DNA from: Holosporales bacterium
Lineage (GTDB): Bacteria; Pseudomonadota; Alphaproteobacteria; Paracaedibacterales; UBA11393
Assembly: GCA_003542655.1 (NCBI GenBank)
Contig: DPKF01000042.1
Location: forward strand, 1-16,503
Direction: 5' to 3'
Length of the DNA: 16,503 nt
Shown: positions 8,475-15,210 of the stretch, one piece after another
Numbering within the stretch: the stretch's first letter is position 1
How the letters are laid out: the number at the start of each line of letters is the position of its first letter
Position numbers and translations under genes: made by a program
Notes under the pieces: model-generated
What the model saw: the letters and a program-made list of their open reading frames with translations, nothing else
Databases searched by the model: none
Told to the model about the DNA's origin: nothing

Positions 8475-9058
8475 TGCGTAGCATACTTATTTTCAGTTTT
8501 TGCTCACTCATTGTTTTTGCAGCACCATGCGAACAAAAAGAAAGCAGTACGCTGCAACAGATTGAAACATATTTAAATCAACTGCCCAGGATTAAGGCGT
8601 CTTTCCAGCAACGCACTAATGATACCCCGACTATCTTAGGTACATTGTATATTGATAAAAAAAATGGCTGCATGCATATTGATTATCCTTCATTGCAACA
8701 AAAAATAATTATACGCAATGGAACACTTTATTTAGCAGATGCTACAGATAAAAGCGTTCAAGATATTAACGCTTCCAATACACCTGCAGGATTATTATTG
8801 CAAAACAACATACAGTTTAATAATACGGTCCATGTTTTAAAATTTAATGAATTAGATAACACTGCATATGTCACTTTAGCATCTACAAAAACGGGTGACG
8901 AAGGCTGTATGGAAATAGAATTCATATTGAAACCTTTTATCAAAATAAACGGCTGGATCATATTTGATCAACAAGGAAATGAAATCCACATTGATATTAC
9001 GAAGTTTGAAGCAGGGCTAACTTTAGACAAAAAATTGTTCGATAGACCACAATTTTAA
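8471..9058 (+). CDS. lolA: LolA-like outer-membrane lipoprotein carrier
   Basis: This is a predicted periplasmic protein of 195 residues with an N-terminal signal peptide. The hydrophobic stretch ILIFSFCSLIVFA (5-17) is probably cleaved before AP. It carries the LolA pattern: an early helix with LPRIKASFQQR, then alternating beta strands GTLYIDKK, MHIDYP, KIIIRNGTLYLAD, the LLLQNNIQF segment and a late WIIFDQQGNEIHIDI strand pair. LolA carries lipoproteins from LolCDE across the periplasm. Overall identity to the family seems modest, so a broader LolA-fold protein is possible. C20 is preceded by AAP, which is not a lipobox, so I do not call it a lipoprotein. The start overlaps the lptB stop (ATGATG), and the second ATG at 8474 is an equal alternative. 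Confidence 0.8.
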   Translation: MMRSILIFSFCSLIVFAAPCEQKESSTLQQIETYLNQLPRIKASFQQRTNDTPTILGTLYIDKKNGCMHIDYPSLQQKIIIRNGTLYLADATDKSVQDINASNTPAGLLLQNNIQFNNTVHVLKFNELDNTAYVTLASTKTGDEGCMEIEFILKPFIKINGWIIFDQQGNEIHIDITKFEAGLTLDKKLFDRPQF

Positions 9059-9188
9059 ACAAATCATCACCTAAAACCTCATGTAGATCGATAGTAACAT
9101 TTGGATGCCAGTTGATAAATTGTATAGCATTGTCATGCTTCTGACTTATCAGTAAAATCAGTTCATGTAATTTTGATTGCCTATCCAT
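8997..9188 (-). CDS. Possible small antisense ORF or gene remnant between lolA and the Tim44 gene
   Basis: This is a 63-codon frame on the minus strand. Its last 20 codons run antisense to the lolA 3' end, while the first 43 occupy otherwise empty DNA. The translated piece (LHELILLISQKHDNAIQFIN, then WHPNVTIDLHEVLGDDLF) looks protein-like, and the DNA is less A/T rich than other gaps in the window. There is no Shine-Dalgarno sequence before the ATG at 9188, and I recognise no family. It could be a genuine small gene, the remnant of a larger one, or chance. Confidence 0.22.
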   Translation of the reverse strand: MDRQSKLHELILLISQKHDNAIQFINWHPNVTIDLHEVLGDDLFKIVVYRTIFCLKLALLQTS

Positions 9189-9273
9189 TGGAAAAATATT
9201 AGTCTATACTTTATATATTAAATATGGGGTAAAATCTACTCTTGCATCCTTCAATTGTAAAGGCTTGAACTAT

Positions 9274-9933
9274 ATGGATCTTGTTGTTTTAATTGCATTA
9301 ACTTGTTTTGTTTTTTATAGACTATGGTCAATTCTTGGCACAAAAACAGGCATTGAACGTAAACGTACGTTAATTTTAGATGACGCTGATAATGTTATCG
9401 TCATGACTAAAAAACAGCAGATTCAAGAAAATCCAGACGCGCTACACGAAGAAGAATTTGAATTAACTGAACATCAAAATCGGTTAGTAACAGAAATTGT
9501 AAAAAATGATCCCGATTTTGATCCGGTCTATTTTTTAAAGGGCGCAGAAGCTGCTTATTCAATGATTACAAAAGCCTTTGCAAACGGTAATAAAAAACGC
9601 TTGAAAGTTTTATTATCAGACAAAATGTATCAACTGTTTTCTTATGCTATTATTGCACGTGAAAAAGACAATCTAAGAATTGAAACTAAAATTGAAAGTT
9701 TTGAGATTGTTGAAATTGATGCGGCCAAAGTAATAGAAAACAATGGTGAAAAAATAGCCAGTATCACTGTGTTTTTTAAAACAAAGCAAATTGTGGTAAC
9801 TTATAACCAAAATGATGAAATTGTTGAAAATGAGGCAAAAACTTCCGTTTTAAGACAAGATTATTGGACATTTGAGCGTGCCTTTAATGCTGCTTCTTTA
9901 CAATGGACTTTAGTAAATACAAAAACACGATAA
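9274..9933 (+). CDS. Tim44-like domain inner-membrane protein
   Basis: This 219-residue protein starts with one membrane helix (MDLVVLIALTCFVFYRLW), then a short basic linker (GIERKR) and a charged region. From about residue 75 to the end lies a Tim44/TIM44-like domain: DPDFDPVYFLKGAEAAYSMI, then KAFANGNKKRLKVLLSDKMY, a beta-rich middle and a final DYWTFER segment. This layout is standard for alphaproteobacterial Tim44 homologues, relatives of the mitochondrial import motor subunit; their bacterial role is not settled but they are membrane-anchored. I chose the ATG at 9274, with AAAGG 10 nt upstream. The TTG at 9265 in the same frame is too close to the Shine-Dalgarno sequence. The gene stands alone, about 200 bp from its neighbours on either side. 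Confidence 0.9.
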   Translation: MDLVVLIALTCFVFYRLWSILGTKTGIERKRTLILDDADNVIVMTKKQQIQENPDALHEEEFELTEHQNRLVTEIVKNDPDFDPVYFLKGAEAAYSMITKAFANGNKKRLKVLLSDKMYQLFSYAIIAREKDNLRIETKIESFEIVEIDAAKVIENNGEKIASITVFFKTKQIVVTYNQNDEIVENEAKTSVLRQDYWTFERAFNAASLQWTLVNTKTR

Positions 9934-10013
9934 TTATTATTATTAAAATACATTGGTCTTTATTGATGATGAATTATTAATATATTTTTTTACATACGCA
10001 TAGTGCAAAATCA

Positions 10014-10031
10014 AAAAAATGAAGATTTTTT
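10014..10031 (+). terminator. Weak A/U hairpin, possible terminator after the Tim44-like gene
   Basis: AAAAAAT at 10014-10020 pairs with ATTTTTT at 10025-10031 around a GAAG loop, so the right arm doubles as a T-tract. It lies about 80 bp past the stop codon of the Tim44-like gene. The stem has only A-T pairs, so as a terminator it would be weak, and in such A/T-rich DNA it may be chance. Confidence 0.3.
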
Positions 10032-10053
10032 AGCTGTATTAGTTTAGTATAGT

Positions 10054-10059
10054 TATAAT
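10054..10059 (+). promoter_or_regulatory. Possible -10 box of the transporter operon
   Basis: A perfect TATAAT lies 21 bp upstream of the first transporter gene. The -35 region at about 17-18 bp spacing (TTAGCT at 10030) matches the consensus at only three positions. The position is sensible for the promoter of the five-gene operon, with a leader of about 15 nt. Confidence 0.3.
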
Positions 10060-10080
10060 AATTAATAAGTTCAGGTTTTG

Positions 10081-11397
10081 ATGTCGCACTCAGCTAAAAA
10101 AAACGCCGAATCTATAAATGTGCTTCCTGTGTCGAATATGAAAAAAAGTAAATATATCAATTCTAAATATGCTTGGTTCGTTTTATCTGCAGGGTGGGCC
10201 TTCTATGTTTATGAATATTTTTTAAGAGCTTCCCCTGGGGTCATGACAGACCAAATTATGGATCATTTTTCTATAACGGCTGGTTCCTTAGGTATCTTAG
10301 TATCCTTTTATTACATAGCATATGTCCCCCTACAATTGCCTTGTGGTGTGTTGGTTGATTATTTTGGCCCACGTAAAATAGTATCTTTTTCTGCCCTATT
10401 ATGTGTATGTGGCACCCTATTATTTTCACACACGGATAGTTTACTTGTTGCAAAACTAGGGCGCTTTTTAATTGGTGCCGGTTCTGCTTGCGCCTACCTA
10501 GCGTGTATGAAAATTTCTTCTGTATGGTTTGATAGTGCTAAATTTGCGTTTATCGCAGGGGTTAGCCAAATGTTAGGCGCACTTGGTGGCATGGTTGGAA
10601 ACAGGCCGCTTGCTTATGTAGTTAATGCTACCTCTTGGCAAACAACGCTTTTATATGCTGCGTTTGTCGGCATTGGGATTGTTTTACTCTCGTGGCTTGT
10701 GATTCGTGACAAACCAGAAGATATCCCACCTCAAAAAAAAGCTTTCAAATTGCATGTTTTAGAAGATTTAAAAGCCGTTGTAAAGAATAAGCAAAATCTT
10801 ATCGTTGCAGTATATGGTTGTTTAACAAATTTAGTCATCAATGTATTTGCAGAACTTTGGGGCGTCCCTTTTTTAATGGCACGTTATGACATTAATAACG
10901 AAGTGGCATCAACAGGTACAACGGCAGTTTTTATAGGATTTGCCATAGGCTGTTTATTAAGCTCTATTTTTGCAGACTATTTTAAAAGCCATGTAAAGAT
11001 TATGTCTATGTCCGCACTTAGCATCATGGTTGGCTTTTCTTTGGTGATTTGGGCTGTTATACCCTTTAACCTAACGCTTTTCATTCTGTTTGTAACGGCT
11101 GTCTTTGCTGGTATGCAAATTTTATATTTTACTGTTGCAATACGCAATTCCCCCAAAAATGCAGCAGCAACAACAATTGGTTTTATTAACACATTTGTTG
11201 TTTTTGGTGGTATGATTTTCCAACCTATTCTTGGGTTGGTTTTAGAGTGCTTCTGGGATGGTTCTGTGAAAGAATCGGGCATTGCAAACTATTCATTATT
11301 TGCCTATCAAAGTGCGTTGTCTTTACTGTTGTTGTGTTCGTTTGCTGCCTTATGCGCAACCTATTTTATCCGTGAAACTTATAAAAAAGGTAAATAA
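10081..11397 (+). CDS. MFS transporter, first tandem copy
   Basis: This 438-residue major facilitator superfamily permease has 12 predicted membrane helices and a hydrophilic cytoplasmic N-terminus of about 28 residues. The loop 2-3 signature is clear (LPCGVLVDYFGPRK, near 86-99), as is the helix-4 stretch GRFLIGAGSACAY. The second half has AELWGVPFLMARYD and a late WDGSVKESG segment. It resembles transporters common in intracellular Gammaproteobacteria and Alphaproteobacteria that carry small organic metabolites; the substrate cannot be read from sequence. I chose the ATG at 10081 with AGG about 6 nt upstream; the preceding TTG is not needed. It is the first gene of an operon, and only 1 nt separates its stop from the next start. 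It is clearly paralogous to the next gene. Confidence 0.9.
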   Translation: MSHSAKKNAESINVLPVSNMKKSKYINSKYAWFVLSAGWAFYVYEYFLRASPGVMTDQIMDHFSITAGSLGILVSFYYIAYVPLQLPCGVLVDYFGPRKIVSFSALLCVCGTLLFSHTDSLLVAKLGRFLIGAGSACAYLACMKISSVWFDSAKFAFIAGVSQMLGALGGMVGNRPLAYVVNATSWQTTLLYAAFVGIGIVLLSWLVIRDKPEDIPPQKKAFKLHVLEDLKAVVKNKQNLIVAVYGCLTNLVINVFAELWGVPFLMARYDINNEVASTGTTAVFIGFAIGCLLSSIFADYFKSHVKIMSMSALSIMVGFSLVIWAVIPFNLTLFILFVTAVFAGMQILYFTVAIRNSPKNAAATTIGFINTFVVFGGMIFQPILGLVLECFWDGSVKESGIANYSLFAYQSALSLLLLCSFAALCATYFIRETYKKGK

Positions 11398-11398
11398 T

Positions 11399-12673
11399 AT
11401 GATATCGAAAATTCGTTACATGGAACACGAACAAACACGTTCATCCGCTAAAAATTTTATGATTTGGGCGATGGCTGCTGCATTTTATTTATATGAAGTT
11501 GCCTTACGTGTTGCACCTGCTGGGATTACCGATCAACTTATGCAGCATTTTAATATTACGTCAACCGGCCTTGGTTTGTTAGTTGGTGCCTACTACTGGT
11601 CTTATGTTTTAATGCAATTACCTTGCGGCCTCATTTTGGATCAATTTGGACCGCAAAAAGTCATTTCACTCTCGTCGCTTGTGTGCGGCATAGGGACCAT
11701 TTTATTTTGCCAAGCAGATACGCTGCTTATTGCTGTGATTGGACGCGCTCTTGTTGGGGTAGGGTCTGCATGTGCTTTTATTGGGGCGCTGAAAGTTGCA
11801 ACAGATTGGTTTTCGCCAAGACGATTTGCTTTAATTGCGGGCCTTACAAATATGATGGGAACCTTTGGTGGAAATTTTGCGGGCAGCCCATTATCTTATT
11901 TAAGTGAGCATTATGGTTGGGTGAATGTTTTTACAATTATGGGTTTGTCTGGTTTTTTTATTGCTTTGCTGGCTTATATCATTATTGAAGATAAACCATC
12001 AAAATCTTTTGATAATTTTGATAAATTTAAAACTGTTCTTATTTTATTAAGCAAGAATAAACAGATTTGGTTAGCCGGTATTGTTGGTGGTATTTTATAT
12101 CTGCCGTTAACGGCCTTTGCAGAACTGTGGGGCGTTCCATTTTTAACGCGCGTATTTGATGGCGATAATTTTATTGGTTCGCTCACGACAAACCTTGTCT
12201 TTATCGGCATGGCTATTGGCGGGCCTATATTTGCGATACTATCTAGTAAAATGAAAACCTATAAGCGCCTTCTTCAAATAACCGCTGTTTTAGCAGGTGG
12301 TATCAGCTTATTAATTGTGTTTTCTCCTTTCTTTGATCGGAACTCAGTTTTAAGTTTGTTATTTTTATTGGGTTTTGTGATTGGTGGTCAAGTTCTGGTG
12401 TTTTCACTTGCAAAAGTGAATGTGAAAAACAGTGCTTATGGAACAGCAATGGGATTTACGAACGCTATTATTTCGTTTGTTGGGTTATTGTCACAAGTGA
12501 TTATGGGAATAATTTTAGATTTTGTTTGGGACGGTAGTGTCTCTGAAGTTGGAACGCGTATTTATACAACAAATTCTTATCAACATGCTATCATATTTTT
12601 GCCCATCGTCATGTTAATCTGTATGTTCATTTTAATGTTTGTTCATGATAAATATGAAAAGACATCACCTTAA
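11399..12673 (+). CDS. MFS transporter, second tandem copy
   Basis: This 424-residue permease has 12 predicted helices and is paralogous to its upstream neighbour. Matching blocks occur in the same order: FYLYEVALRVAPAGITDQLM, MQLPCGLILDQFGPQK, GRALVGVGSACAF, AELWGVPFLTRVFD and WDGSVSEVG. The start is the ATG at 11399, with AAAAAAGG about 8 nt upstream and inside the last codons of the first copy. An upstream TTG in this frame at 11282 would overlap the first copy by over 100 nt and add a cysteine-rich, unrelated N-terminus, so I rejected it. The arginine in the loop 2-3 motif of copy one (GPRK) is a glutamine here (GPQK). The substrate is unknown; divergence suggests a related but different substrate. 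Its stop overlaps the next start as TAATG. Confidence 0.9.
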   Translation: MISKIRYMEHEQTRSSAKNFMIWAMAAAFYLYEVALRVAPAGITDQLMQHFNITSTGLGLLVGAYYWSYVLMQLPCGLILDQFGPQKVISLSSLVCGIGTILFCQADTLLIAVIGRALVGVGSACAFIGALKVATDWFSPRRFALIAGLTNMMGTFGGNFAGSPLSYLSEHYGWVNVFTIMGLSGFFIALLAYIIIEDKPSKSFDNFDKFKTVLILLSKNKQIWLAGIVGGILYLPLTAFAELWGVPFLTRVFDGDNFIGSLTTNLVFIGMAIGGPIFAILSSKMKTYKRLLQITAVLAGGISLLIVFSPFFDRNSVLSLLFLLGFVIGGQVLVFSLAKVNVKNSAYGTAMGFTNAIISFVGLLSQVIMGIILDFVWDGSVSEVGTRIYTTNSYQHAIIFLPIVMLICMFILMFVHDKYEKTSP

Positions 12674-13977
12674 TGGTGTACGCTAAGCTTAAAACATTAC
12701 TCAATAACTATAAAGAACAAGACCTTTGGTTGCTATTACTTTTGGGTTTTTCTAGTGGTTTGCCATTTTTATTAATTTTATCCACATTTAGTTATTGGCT
12801 AAATGAGCTTAGCTTTACAGAGACAGCTGTTAGTTTGTTTACAATTGTAAGTTTGCCTTATTGTTTAAAGGCACTATGGGCGCCCTATGTTGAAAATGTA
12901 CGTCTTCCCTTTATTGGTCGTTATTTTAGTATAAAAAAAAGTTGGGGCATATTATCGCAATTTTTTTTGATGATCTCCTTAGGTTTTTTGGGAAAAGTAT
13001 CGCCGGCCGATGCCCCTTATATTTCAGGGTGTATTGCTTTGTTCGTTTGTTTGTTTTCTGCAACACAAGACATTGTTTTGGATGGCCTACGGTTGGAACG
13101 TTTTAATGATGGCGCTTATGGTGCTGCAGCATCGATGTCGGGCATCGGATTTCATTTGGGGAAACTGGCATCAGGTTCTGGGGCGCTTTATCTAGCTCAT
13201 TGGTATAATTGGGAACTATCATATCAATTGATGGCGCTTGGTGTGCTACCTGGTATTATTGCTTTGATTTTATTTACTGAAAAAAAAGCTAACAAAACCA
13301 TTATTAGATTGCCTGTTCAAAATCCATTTTATGACTCTTTTAAAACCCTTTTTAACCAAAAAGGTGTGGTTACAATGATTGCTTTTATTTTAACCTTTAA
13401 AATTAGTGATGCTGTTCTACAAGGAACGGCGGCAACATTTTTATATAAAATTGGCCTTAGTAAAATTGAATTTGCTAATTATACAAAATTATATGGCACA
13501 ATATGGATGATTGTTGGTGCTAGTATTGGTGGCTTTATCATACAGTGGTTAAGTGTTTACACGGCAACTATTATGGCAGCCCTAATACAGGTTTCTGCCT
13601 GTCTTATGTTCGCTGTTCAAGCACATATTGGATATGACCCTTTTGTCTTAAGCATATCTATTGGATTAGAGAGCTTTTCATCAGGCCTTGTGACGTGCAC
13701 CCTTATTGCGATGATATCGCATTTTGTGAAAAATCCTTTTAGCACATCACATTATACCATGCTCTATTCTTTTGGTTCCTTAAGTCGGGTTTTGGTTTCT
13801 GTAAGTTCTGGTTATTTAGCTTATAATTTTGGATGGTCTGTGTTATACTCCAGTTTATCATTATTATTTATTCCAATGTTTTTTTTGGTTTTCCGTTTAC
13901 AAAAACTTCAGCATAAAACGGAATCTTTAAAAAATTTAAATGCGCCTAGAAAAAAGGAATCAGTTCATGTCAGTTAA
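12673..13977 (+). CDS. AmpG-like MFS permease
   Basis: This 434-residue permease is of the AmpG type, the family that imports anhydro-muropeptides for peptidoglycan recycling. AmpG-like signatures are LLGFSSGLPFLLILSTFSYW (24-42), the LPYCLKALWAPYVENV segment (61-76) and ATQDIVLDGLRLE (130-142). At 434 residues it is shorter than the E. coli protein (about 490) and lacks the two extra C-terminal helices, as do many rickettsial-type paralogues, so its substrate may differ from muropeptides. It overlaps the upstream transporter stop by one base (TAATG) and the next small gene by 11 bases, inside a coupled operon. Confidence 0.8.
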   Translation: MVYAKLKTLLNNYKEQDLWLLLLLGFSSGLPFLLILSTFSYWLNELSFTETAVSLFTIVSLPYCLKALWAPYVENVRLPFIGRYFSIKKSWGILSQFFLMISLGFLGKVSPADAPYISGCIALFVCLFSATQDIVLDGLRLERFNDGAYGAAASMSGIGFHLGKLASGSGALYLAHWYNWELSYQLMALGVLPGIIALILFTEKKANKTIIRLPVQNPFYDSFKTLFNQKGVVTMIAFILTFKISDAVLQGTAATFLYKIGLSKIEFANYTKLYGTIWMIVGASIGGFIIQWLSVYTATIMAALIQVSACLMFAVQAHIGYDPFVLSISIGLESFSSGLVTCTLIAMISHFVKNPFSTSHYTMLYSFGSLSRVLVSVSSGYLAYNFGWSVLYSSLSLLFIPMFFLVFRLQKLQHKTESLKNLNAPRKKESVHVS

Positions 13978-14104
13978 ACAATCAGAACGTGAAAAACGCC
14001 TGGCGCAAGCTTTAAAAGAAAATCTATTAAAACGAAAAGAACAAATGAAGTCGCGTATACATGATAAAAAAAACAATAATAATACAGATCAGAAACAATC
14101 ATGA
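13967..14104 (+). CDS. Small highly charged protein of 45 residues
   Basis: A real-looking small gene lies between the AmpG-like permease and the phosphoesterase. The ATG at 13967 has AAAGGA 9 nt upstream (inside the permease gene), and the TGA overlaps the next ATG as ATGA. The product starts MSVKQSEREKRLAQALKENL, continues LKRKEQMKSR and ends in a polar N/K/Q tail. It has no membrane segment and is probably one amphipathic helix rich in K, R and E. From memory, short alphaproteobacterial proteins with an REKRLAxALRxNLxRRK pattern are widespread and uncharacterised; this one fits that pattern. It could bind nucleic acid or a protein partner, but there is no direct evidence. Confidence 0.7.
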   Translation: MSVKQSEREKRLAQALKENLLKRKEQMKSRIHDKKNNNNTDQKQS

Positions 14105-14910
14105 AAATACTTTTTCTTGGCGATATATATGGAAGGTCGGGTCGTGATGCTATTCAAAAACATTTACCGACTTTAAAAGAAAAATTAACACCAGATGTTA
14201 TTATTATCAATGTTGAAAACGCAGCACATGGTTTTGGTGTAACGCCTAAAATTGCAAAAGAGATTTTTGCCATGGGCGCTGATGTTCTAACAACCGGTAA
14301 TCATGTGTGGGACCAAAAAGATATTATTCCTTACAGTAATCAAGAACCGCGGTTTATACGCCCCTTAAATTATCCAAATGGAACCCCAGGTCATGGCGCT
14401 GCACGTGTGACGACGCGAAATGGACAAGATATTTTGGTTGTCAATTTAATGGGTCGTGTGTTTATGGACGTTATGGATGACCCCTTTGCAGCGATTGCAA
14501 CTCTATTAGAACGTTTTAAGTTAAAATCTGGAAATTTAGGCGCTATCTTTATTGATATGCACGCTGAAACAACATCAGAAAAGCTTGCTATGGCACACTA
14601 TTTAGACGGTAAGATAACCGGTATTGTTGGAACACATACCCATATTCCAACAGCAGATGCACAAATTTTAGATAAGGGAACGGCCGTTCAAACGGACGCT
14701 GGTATGTGTGGTGACTATAATTCTGTCATTGGTGTGAAACCAGATATTCCAATTGCCAGATTTACAAAAAAAATGCCTACAGATAAATTTACCCCAACAG
14801 AGGGGGAGGGAACGGTGTGTGGTACGTTTATTGAAACCGACGACACAACAGGGTTGGCGAAACACATTAGGCCAATTTGCATTGGTCCCCGTTTGAGAGA
14901 ATCGCTTTAA
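14101..14910 (+). CDS. YmdB-family metallophosphoesterase (TIGR00282 type)
   Basis: This cytosolic, dinuclear-metal phosphoesterase has 269 residues, the usual length for the family. Metal and catalytic residues are all visible: D8 in FLGDIYGRSGR, E39 in NVENAAHGFG, N67 and H68 in TTGNHVWDQKDI, H154 in IDMHAETTSE, and H179 and H181 in GTHTHIPTADAQ, followed by TDAGMCGDYNSVIG. Characterised homologues (Bacillus YmdB) hydrolyse cyclic nucleotides such as 2',3'-cAMP and influence RNA turnover and cell-fate choice. It should not be confused with the unrelated E. coli macrodomain YmdB. It is the last gene of the transporter operon, coupled to the 45-residue protein through ATGA. The context does not reveal its physiological role. 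Confidence 0.93.
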   Translation: MKILFLGDIYGRSGRDAIQKHLPTLKEKLTPDVIIINVENAAHGFGVTPKIAKEIFAMGADVLTTGNHVWDQKDIIPYSNQEPRFIRPLNYPNGTPGHGAARVTTRNGQDILVVNLMGRVFMDVMDDPFAAIATLLERFKLKSGNLGAIFIDMHAETTSEKLAMAHYLDGKITGIVGTHTHIPTADAQILDKGTAVQTDAGMCGDYNSVIGVKPDIPIARFTKKMPTDKFTPTEGEGTVCGTFIETDDTTGLAKHIRPICIGPRLRESL

Positions 14911-14916
14911 AAGCGA
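14902..14916 (+). repeat. Hairpin centred on the phosphoesterase stop codon
   Basis: TCGCTT at 14902-14907 pairs with AAGCGA at 14911-14916, and the 3-nt loop is the TAA stop codon itself. There is no T-tract after it. It may stabilise the mRNA 3' end or be incidental. Confidence 0.3.
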
Positions 14917-14954
14917 CGACACAACAATATAACCAGAATTGACGCCATCATAGA

Positions 14955-14980
14955 GGGGCAAAACGCCCCCATCGTTTTGC
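14955..14980 (+). terminator. Two overlapping hairpins, possible terminator of the transporter operon
   Basis: GGGGC at 14955-14959 can pair with GCCCC at 14965-14969. The overlapping GCAAAACG at 14958-14965 can pair with CGTTTTGC at 14973-14980 (8 bp, 7-nt loop). Only one can form at a time. This is the most G/C-rich structure in the 327-bp gap and lies 45 bp after the phosphoesterase gene, the right place for a terminator. However, no clear T-run follows the second stem, and the first is followed only by a four-T stretch at a distance. Confidence 0.4.
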
Positions 14981-15020
14981 ACATGTAAAAAGTATCTTAC
15001 TCACTATACCGCTATCTAAT

Positions 15021-15044
15021 GCATATAGATTGCAGACTATATGC
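15021..15044. promoter_or_regulatory. Inverted repeat upstream of the T6SS promoter, possible operator
   Basis: GCATATAG at 15021-15028 and its exact inverse CTATATGC at 15037-15044 flank an 8-nt spacer. The centres of the two half-sites are 16 bp apart. The repeat ends 40 bp upstream of the -35 box of the tssB promoter, a suitable place for a dimeric activator. No T-tract follows, so it is not a convincing terminator. Confidence 0.4.
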
Positions 15045-15084
15045 CCTATATTTCTAAGAAATTATGTACTTTAAAGATAGATAA

Positions 15085-15113
15085 TTGACAAAAAAGTGAA
15101 ATATTAATATAAA
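15085..15113 (+). promoter_or_regulatory. Near-consensus sigma-70 promoter for the T6SS genes
   Basis: TTGACA at 15085-15090 and TATAAA at 15108-15113 are separated by exactly 17 bp, the best promoter match I see in the window. Transcription should begin near 15120, leaving an untranslated leader of about 118 nt before tssB. The rest of the 14911-15237 gap holds no plausible gene on either strand, only the hairpins and repeats listed separately. Confidence 0.7.
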
Positions 15114-15120
15114 AATTTAA

Positions 15121-15136
15121 AAAAAATGCATTTTTT
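15121..15136. promoter_or_regulatory. 16-bp palindrome at the predicted transcription start
   Basis: AAAAAATGCATTTTTT is perfectly self-complementary and lies immediately downstream of the -10 box, over the expected start of transcription. A repressor bound here would block RNA polymerase; an A-tract/T-tract bend or a 5'-end mRNA hairpin are other options. Confidence 0.4.
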
Positions 15137-15195
15137 CTTGAAAAATTAACGTCGCATTAACTTTTGTCGTGTGTAATAGAGATAAGAGGACATAA

Positions 15196-15210
15196 AACCC
15201 GAGTTGGGTT
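15196..15210 (+). promoter_or_regulatory. Leader hairpin upstream of tssB
   Basis: AACCC at 15196-15200 pairs with GGGTT at 15206-15210 around a GAGTT loop, 27 nt before the tssB start and just upstream of its Shine-Dalgarno sequence (GGAGGA at 15229-15234, only 3 nt before the ATG). The small stem leaves the ribosome site free. I see no match to a known riboswitch. Confidence 0.3.

Noticed and set aside
8528..8532. Lipoprotein lipobox in the LolA-like protein (FAAPC)
   Set aside because: The residue before the cysteine is proline, which does not fit a lipobox; an ordinary signal peptide is more likely.
10977..11282. 101-codon minus-strand frame opposite the first MFS gene
   Set aside because: Shadow of a conserved transporter gene; composition is the complement of membrane-helix codons.
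11282..11398. Upstream TTG extension of the second MFS gene
   Set aside because: It would overlap the first MFS gene by over 100 nt. The added residues match nothing in the paralogue, and a good ATG with a Shine-Dalgarno sequence exists at 11399.
11623..11907. 94-codon plus-strand frame inside the second MFS gene
   Set aside because: Alternate frame of a well-conserved transporter; no start signal.
14668..14982. 104-codon minus-strand frame over the phosphoesterase 3' end
   Set aside because: Mostly antisense to conserved metallophosphoesterase sequence; no Shine-Dalgarno sequence and no recognisable domain.
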